A DNA stretch of 64,000 nucleotides, from contig NZ_JAVDUW010000001.1 in assembly GCF_031456495.1 (NCBI RefSeq), forward strand, positions 248,001 to 312,000, written 5' to 3'. Positions 58,556-64,000 of this stretch are shown here, piece after piece. The position numbers were made by a program, and so were the translations under genes. The DNA is from Pedococcus sp031456495. Lineage in GTDB: Bacteria; Actinomycetota; Actinomycetes; Actinomycetales; Dermatophilaceae. How positions within the stretch are numbered: the stretch's first letter is position 1; each line of letters starts with the position of its first letter. Below the pieces are notes generated by a model. It was not told where the DNA came from. It saw only the letters and a list, made by a program, of their open reading frames with translations, and did no database searches.

Positions 58556-59689
58556 TCACAGCACCCGGGAGACCCCGGGCACGCGCGTGACGAGCCAGCC
58601 GACGGCGAAGACCGCCGGCACGCCCACCACGGACACGAGCACGAACTTCGCCTCCGGCGCCCACGGCAGCGGGTGCACGGCGCCCGAGAGCGCGACGAGG
58701 ACGACGGGGTGCAGCAGGTATGCCGCGTACGCGCCGCGCGACGCCCCCGCCAGGACCGGCCCCTGCGGGCCGGACCAGCGCTCGCGGAACCACCACCACG
58801 CCCACACGGCGAGGGTCAGCGCCCCCAACCCGTCGACCACGGCGAACGTGAGCGCGAACGGGTGCAGGCCCCGGACGAGGGCCTCGTCCTCGGTGGCGAA
58901 GCCGTATGCGGCGAACGCCGTGAACACCACGAGGCAGGCGACGGCCACGAGGCCGCTCCCCCGGCCCAGGCGGCGCGGGACGGTGTCCAACCAGCCGCGC
59001 TCCCGCGCGAGTGCGCCCACGGCGAAGACGCCGGCGGCCTGCGGCCAGTGCTGCCAGTTCAGGTTCCAGAGAGTGTCGGAGAAGTAGGACCAGCGCAGCC
59101 ACATCACGACGTCCGCGGCCGCGACCACCAGCGCTGTGGTCGCGATCGTTCGCGCGGTGAGCCGTCCGGTCCTCGGGCGGGCGGGCCACGCCCGGCGCCA
59201 CGCGGCATACGCGAGCGAGAGGACGAGCAGCACGGTGATGAACCAGACCGGGCCGAGGTCCCGGTCACCGCCCAGGTCCGTGAGGTAGTCGACGAGGGTG
59301 CGGGGCTCGCCCTGCACCCGGCCGCCGAGGTAGTCGGCGAAGGGGTCGACGAGGAGGAAGTAGAGGACGGTCGGCACGCCCAGCCGCAGCAGCCTGGCGC
59401 GCGCGAACGCGCCGGCGCCACGGCGGGCCAGCGACCCGGCCGCCATCCAGCCCCCCACGAGGAACAGCGGCGCCAGGCCGAACACGCCGGCGAGGAAGGC
59501 GGGCACCCCGAGCAGCACGGGTGTGACCTGCGACGTCGTCCGCTCCTCGTAGTACCAGCCGATGTCGACGACGTAGGCCGTCGCCACGTGGACCACCACG
59601 ACGCCGGCGATGGTGACCACCTTGAGCCGGTCGACCCAGGAGAGGCGCGCGACGGTGCCCGCGACGTCGGTCCGGGCGGACAGGGACAC
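58556..59689 (-). CDS. acyltransferase-3 family membrane protein
   Basis: 377 residues with about ten membrane helices. The N-terminal R-L-S-W-V-D-R-L-K-V-V-T-I-A-G-V-V-V-V-H holds the conserved helix-1 His of this family. The family O-acylates envelope sugars or glycans; the acceptor is unknown. GTG at 59689 has GGGGAGG 5 nt upstream; a GTG two codons earlier falls inside that site. Confidence 0.85.
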   Translation of the reverse strand: MSLSARTDVAGTVARLSWVDRLKVVTIAGVVVVHVATAYVVDIGWYYEERTTSQVTPVLLGVPAFLAGVFGLAPLFLVGGWMAAGSLARRGAGAFARARLLRLGVPTVLYFLLVDPFADYLGGRVQGEPRTLVDYLTDLGGDRDLGPVWFITVLLVLSLAYAAWRRAWPARPRTGRLTARTIATTALVVAAADVVMWLRWSYFSDTLWNLNWQHWPQAAGVFAVGALARERGWLDTVPRRLGRGSGLVAVACLVVFTAFAAYGFATEDEALVRGLHPFALTFAVVDGLGALTLAVWAWWWFRERWSGPQGPVLAGASRGAYAAYLLHPVVLVALSGAVHPLPWAPEAKFVLVSVVGVPAVFAVGWLVTRVPGVSRVL

Positions 59690-59864
59690 GGCCACCTCCC
59701 CTCGGCGGGTTCACCGTAGGGGCGCGGGCCGTCCACCCACCCGGGCCCTTGGTCACGCGTCCGGTGTCGCGTCCGGTGCCGCGTCCCGGCCCGTCGGGTC
59801 GCCGCAGTCGCTACAGTGACCGCGGCGTCCGGCCGGGCGCCCGTCGACGAGGGGGTTTCGCACC

Positions 59865-60161
59865 ATGCTGTTCTGGGGTTGGGGTGGCAAGAGCATCAAC
59901 CGACAGGTGTCGCCGAACCAGGCGGTCGTCCTGATGTACCGGTACCTGCACCTGATGTTCCTGTTCACGACCACGTGGGGGTACCGGTACGCCCTCGCCA
60001 CGGCGACCGAGCAGGGCTGGGCGACGCGGCCCATCAGCGACGCCGAGGCGCGCGGGCTGCTCGGTGGCGAGGAGCTGCGGCCGAGCCCGTGGAAGCGGTT
60101 CAGCATCTTCCTGCCGCTGGGCGTCCTGCTGCTCGTCGTGGTCGTGGCCGTCCTGCGCTGA
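59865..60161 (+). CDS. small membrane protein
   Basis: 98 residues. One C-terminal helix (about 79-97) is clear; a second, aromatic-rich hydrophobic segment (about 22-40, Y-L-H-L-M-F-L-F-T-T-T-W-G) may dip into the membrane. GAGGGGG precedes the ATG. Single gene with its own -10-like TACAGT near 59814 and a terminator 34 bp after the stop. Family not recognised. Confidence 0.65.
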   Translation: MLFWGWGGKSINRQVSPNQAVVLMYRYLHLMFLFTTTWGYRYALATATEQGWATRPISDAEARGLLGGEELRPSPWKRFSIFLPLGVLLLVVVVAVLR

Positions 60162-60194
60162 CCGACTGCGTGCCGGCGACACCGGTGGACGACA

Positions 60195-60226
60195 GAGGGC
60201 CCCAGCCGCGTGCGGCTGGGGCCCTC
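60195..60226. terminator. bidirectional hairpin between small membrane gene and ettA
   Basis: A 14-bp perfect stem (GAGGGCCCCAGCCG and complement) with the loop CGTG in a convergent space. Confidence 0.8.
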
Positions 60227-60288
60227 GGTCGTGTGCGTCCGGCGCCGCATGCGCCGCCCTGGGCGCGTGCGGTCGGTCGCGCGTGCGC

Positions 60289-61971
<1,683 letters not shown>

Positions 61972-62026
61972 GGGGGCAAGGCTATCTGCCGGCGCCCCCA
62001 CGCCCGAATCGGCGTCAGGCCTCTCG

Positions 62027-62623
62027 TCACACGCCCGACAGCGCGCGTTCGCCACCCTCGCGCGGCACCAGCCCGGTCGGCTCGACCGCCACCTCGTACT
62101 CGTCGGTGTCGGGGTCACCGCCGTCGCGCCGGCGTGCTGCCAGGTCGCCGGGCTCGAAGTCGCCCAGGTCCTCGGCCGGCGGCACCTCCTCCCCCTCGAG
62201 GGCCGCCATGACGTCCTGCACACCCGCGTCGGCCATGCGGTCGTGCTGGTCGAGCTGGGCCCGGGTGACGCGGTGCAGCGCGGTGGTCCCCCAGTTGAGG
62301 TCGTGGCCCACGGTGTAGGCGTCGATCTCGACCGAGGTCGCGGGGGTGTTGTCCTGGCGCATCCACTGGTTGACCCGCAGCCGACCATGGACCACCACCG
62401 ACTCCCCCTTGTGCACGGAGTTCGCGACGTTCGCCCCGAGGGCCCGGAACGCCGTGACGTTGAAGAAGCTGGTGCCGGCGTCCTCGTAGCTGCCGGTCCT
62501 GGCGTTGAGGCGCCGCACCGTCGACGCGACCCGGAACGCCGCGAAGGGCACCCCGGTCCGCGTCGTGCGGGCCTCCGGGTCGGCGACCAGCCGGCCGGTC
62601 ACCGTGATGTAGGACTCGTTCAT
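62027..62623 (-). CDS. ssb: single-stranded DNA-binding protein paralogue
   Basis: A 198-residue OB-fold protein; residues 1-115 match SSB (G-R-L-V-A-D-P-E, S-V-H-K-G-E-S-V-V-V-H-G-R-L). The rest is acidic and flexible but ends E-G-G-E-R-A-L-S-G-V, lacking the acidic Phe-terminated tip that binds partner proteins. This and its location outside the rpsF-ssb-rpsR cluster suggest an auxiliary SsbB. ATG at 62623; a GTG three codons earlier is possible. Confidence 0.88.
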   Translation of the reverse strand: MNESYITVTGRLVADPEARTTRTGVPFAAFRVASTVRRLNARTGSYEDAGTSFFNVTAFRALGANVANSVHKGESVVVHGRLRVNQWMRQDNTPATSVEIDAYTVGHDLNWGTTALHRVTRAQLDQHDRMADAGVQDVMAALEGEEVPPAEDLGDFEPGDLAARRRDGGDPDTDEYEVAVEPTGLVPREGGERALSGV

Positions 62624-62776
62624 CTCGCTCACCTCGTCATTCGTGTGCTGTTGTGGTGCGACCAGAGTGACGAGGCGACCGGAGCCCGACGAGGGCGTCG
62701 TCGCCCGCCTGTGGACGACCAACCGGCTCTGACGGCCCTGTGGACGGACCCCGCCCCTGTTGGCACACTCGCGCAG

Positions 62777-63763
62777 GTGACCTCGAGGGCCGCGAGCAGC
62801 ACCGCGGTGCTCGTCTGCCAGGGCCGGGCCGTGGCCGACGGGCGCCTCGCGGTGGGCAGGTTCTCCGACCCGGTTGCGCGGGAGCTGCTCGACCCGTCGG
62901 AGCGTGCCCTCGTCGACGACGTACGGGAGGGGCTGCACCCGACCACCGGCGGCGCGCGGATGGCGTGGGAGCTGGTCCGCCAGACCGCTCTCGGCATGGT
63001 GCCCCGGACGGTCGCGATCGACCGGGCCGTGGCCGAGGCCGTGGCCGAGGCGCTGGCCCGGGCTCCGGCCGAGGTCGCTGGTGAGGCCGCGGGTGACGCC
63101 GTGGCCGAGGCGGTGGCTGCCCGGGCTTCGGGTGCGGTCGCGGACGGGAGCGGCACCGGCCAGGTGGTCATCCTTGGTGCCGGGCTCGACGCCCGGGCCT
63201 GGCGGATGGCGGAGCTGGCCCGATCGACCGTCTGGGAGGTCGACCACCCCGCCTCGCAGGAGGACATGCGACGGCGCGTGGGCGGTCGGCCGCCGGTCGC
63301 GGCGCGCCTCGAGTGGGTCGCCGTGGACCTCGCGGACCAGCCCCTCGCACCAGCCCTGGAGGCAGCCGGCTTCGACCGACGGCAGCCGTCGACCTGGGTG
63401 TGGGAGGGCGTCGTGCCCTACCTCACCCGCCAGCAGGTCGACCGCACGCTGCGCCAGGTGGGCGAGCTCGCTGCCTCGGGGAGCACGCTCGTCGTCAACT
63501 ACCAGGCACGGTCCTGGGTGACCGCCGTGCTGCGCAGGGGCATGCGCCTCGTCGCGCGGTTGCTGCGGCAGCAGGACCCGTTGCGGGCTGAGCCGTGGCG
63601 CTCCCACTGGTCGCCGGCGCAGATGGCCCGGGCGTTGGGGCGGCACGGCTTCCGCGTCGTGGCGGACGACGACCTGCTCACGCTGTCGGCCGGGATGGAC
63701 CTGCCCGGCGCCAACGCCCTCTCGATGCGCAACGGCCGCCTGGCCGTGGCCACCCGCCGCTGA
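62777..63763 (+). CDS. class I SAM-dependent methyltransferase (TIGR00027/PPM-like)
   Basis: 328 residues. The SAM motif V-V-I-L-G-A-G-L-D-A-R-A-W-R and the W-V-W-E-G-V-V-P-Y-L-T segment are those of the leucine-carboxyl-methyltransferase-like family common in actinobacteria. Residues about 79-120 form an Ala/Glu/Val-rich low-complexity stretch just before motif I. CACACT lies 7 nt before the GTG (leaderless). Substrate unknown. Confidence 0.88.
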   Translation: MTSRAASSTAVLVCQGRAVADGRLAVGRFSDPVARELLDPSERALVDDVREGLHPTTGGARMAWELVRQTALGMVPRTVAIDRAVAEAVAEALARAPAEVAGEAAGDAVAEAVAARASGAVADGSGTGQVVILGAGLDARAWRMAELARSTVWEVDHPASQEDMRRRVGGRPPVAARLEWVAVDLADQPLAPALEAAGFDRRQPSTWVWEGVVPYLTRQQVDRTLRQVGELAASGSTLVVNYQARSWVTAVLRRGMRLVARLLRQQDPLRAEPWRSHWSPAQMARALGRHGFRVVADDDLLTLSAGMDLPGANALSMRNGRLAVATRR

Positions 63764-63855
63764 CCCGCCTCGGACCGCGGCGAGAGGTCGAGCGCCCCGC
63801 GCCGGCGGGGGCGTCAGACCGCGCCGAGATTGCGCCCCGTGCGCCCCGTGCGCCG

Positions 63856-63892
63856 CGGGCAGGCGCGGGCAGGCGAGGGCAGGCGAGGGCAG
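63856..63892. repeat. 10-bp tandem repeat AGGCGMGGGC
   Basis: Three full copies (63861-63890) with partial flanks, ending at the stop of the leftward gene at the window edge. Confidence 0.7.
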
Positions 63893-64000
63893 TCAGACGG
63901 CGGCGAGGTCGAGCGCCTCGCGGGTCGTCTTGTGCCGAGTGAGCACCTCGCGCACCGGCGCCATGATCCGCGACTCCGCCACGGCGGCCACGGCGTCGAG
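63893..64000 (-). CDS. C-terminal fragment of an unidentified protein
   Basis: The last 35 codons of a leftward gene entering from the right edge: helical, ending T-R-E-A-L-D-L-A-A-V. Codon use is normal for the window. The family is not recognisable from this part. Confidence 0.5.
   Translation of the reverse strand, partial: LDAVAAVAESRIMAPVREVLTRHKTTREALDLAAV

Larger units (their letters stand above)
3143..59210. repeat. dispersed octamer GTATGCCG / CGGCATAC (37 copies)
   Basis: Forward copies start at 4016, 6036, 9497, 11615, 15130, 17820, 20177, 22662, 24799, 26299, 27679, 32568, 36609, 39292, 42101, 47009, 50223, 52336, 54689 and 58718. Reverse copies (CGGCATAC, position of the first G) are at 3143, 5718, 9525, 11912, 15158, 21922, 26008, 29618, 34265, 42638, 46576, 48035, 50400, 53035, 55474, 58491 and 59204. 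Thirty-one lie in genes as Tyr-Ala or Ala-Tyr; six are intergenic, four of them as two hairpin pairs. With 36% G and C each and 14% A and T each, about two copies would be expected. Confidence 0.85.

Noticed and set aside
3143..59210. The octamer as a simple by-product of Tyr-Ala codon choice
   Set aside because: It also occurs in six non-coding places and in Ala-Tyr (GCA TAC) form, and GTACGCC is used elsewhere in the window, so TACGCC is not avoided outright.

Overview
The window is about 72% G+C by eye. Coding is dense on both strands, with GTG starts common and many 4-nt ATGA/GTGA gene overlaps. Its genes (mycothiol-type DsbA protein, MoxR/DUF58/DUF4129 cluster, tig-clpP1-clpP2-clpX, TreYZ-GlgX, group II truncated haemoglobin) fit an actinobacterial chromosome, probably Micrococcales and perhaps Intrasporangiaceae. 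That placement is an inference from protein content. I see no phage, plasmid, insertion sequence or CRISPR array.

Layout. 1-1772: ECF sigma factor with a DinB-fold protein. 1973-6108: membrane-anchored DUF4129/MoxR/DUF58 operon. 6197-16533: the tig, clpP1, clpP2 and clpX genes, all leftward, but split by two insertions. One insertion is terC with a candidate Mn2+ riboswitch plus a 40-bp repeat array. The other is a UbiA/MFS/LacI block. 16718-18672: membrane protein plus flavoprotein reductase. 18735-20609: a broken secreted metalloprotease next to an intact S53 peptidase. 21388-21618: tRNA-Gly and tRNA-Pro. 21775-29590: trmB, DUF4395, PP2C phosphatase, rpiB, nitroreductase-like protein, pepN, mscS and globin. 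29681-33702: alpha-glucosidase, glycerophosphodiesterase and MFS. 33713-36507: TetR-controlled divergent pair and a lipoprotein. 36510-44323: thioesterases, a RecQ helicase with a phosphoribosyltransferase-like tail, an FMN reductase/TetR pair and a YczE/MocR pair. 44448-50951: glgX-treY-treZ trehalose operon. 51140-58533: lipid-type SDR/acyl-CoA dehydrogenase genes with a TetR gene whose predicted operator occurs at two loci. 58556-64000: acyltransferase, EttA, an SSB paralogue and a methyltransferase.

The most unusual signal is not a gene. The octamer GTATGCCG (or its complement CGGCATAC) occurs 37 times, about once per 1.7 kb, on both strands (20 versus 17). Every heptamer GTATGCC found was extended by the same eighth base. 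Inside genes it encodes Tyr-Ala or Ala-Tyr through otherwise rare TAT or GCA codons. Outside genes it forms the outer arms of two terminator hairpins as inverted pairs. This distribution resembles DNA uptake sequences of Pasteurellaceae and Neisseria, and I know of no described actinobacterial counterpart.

Regulation is unusually readable. About a dozen genes have a -10-like hexamer 6-8 nt upstream of the start codon, implying leaderless mRNAs. AT-richer palindromes mark probable operators for LacI, TetR (three kinds) and an unknown regulator between trmB and the DUF4395 gene. All functions are inferred from sequence; no searches were run.
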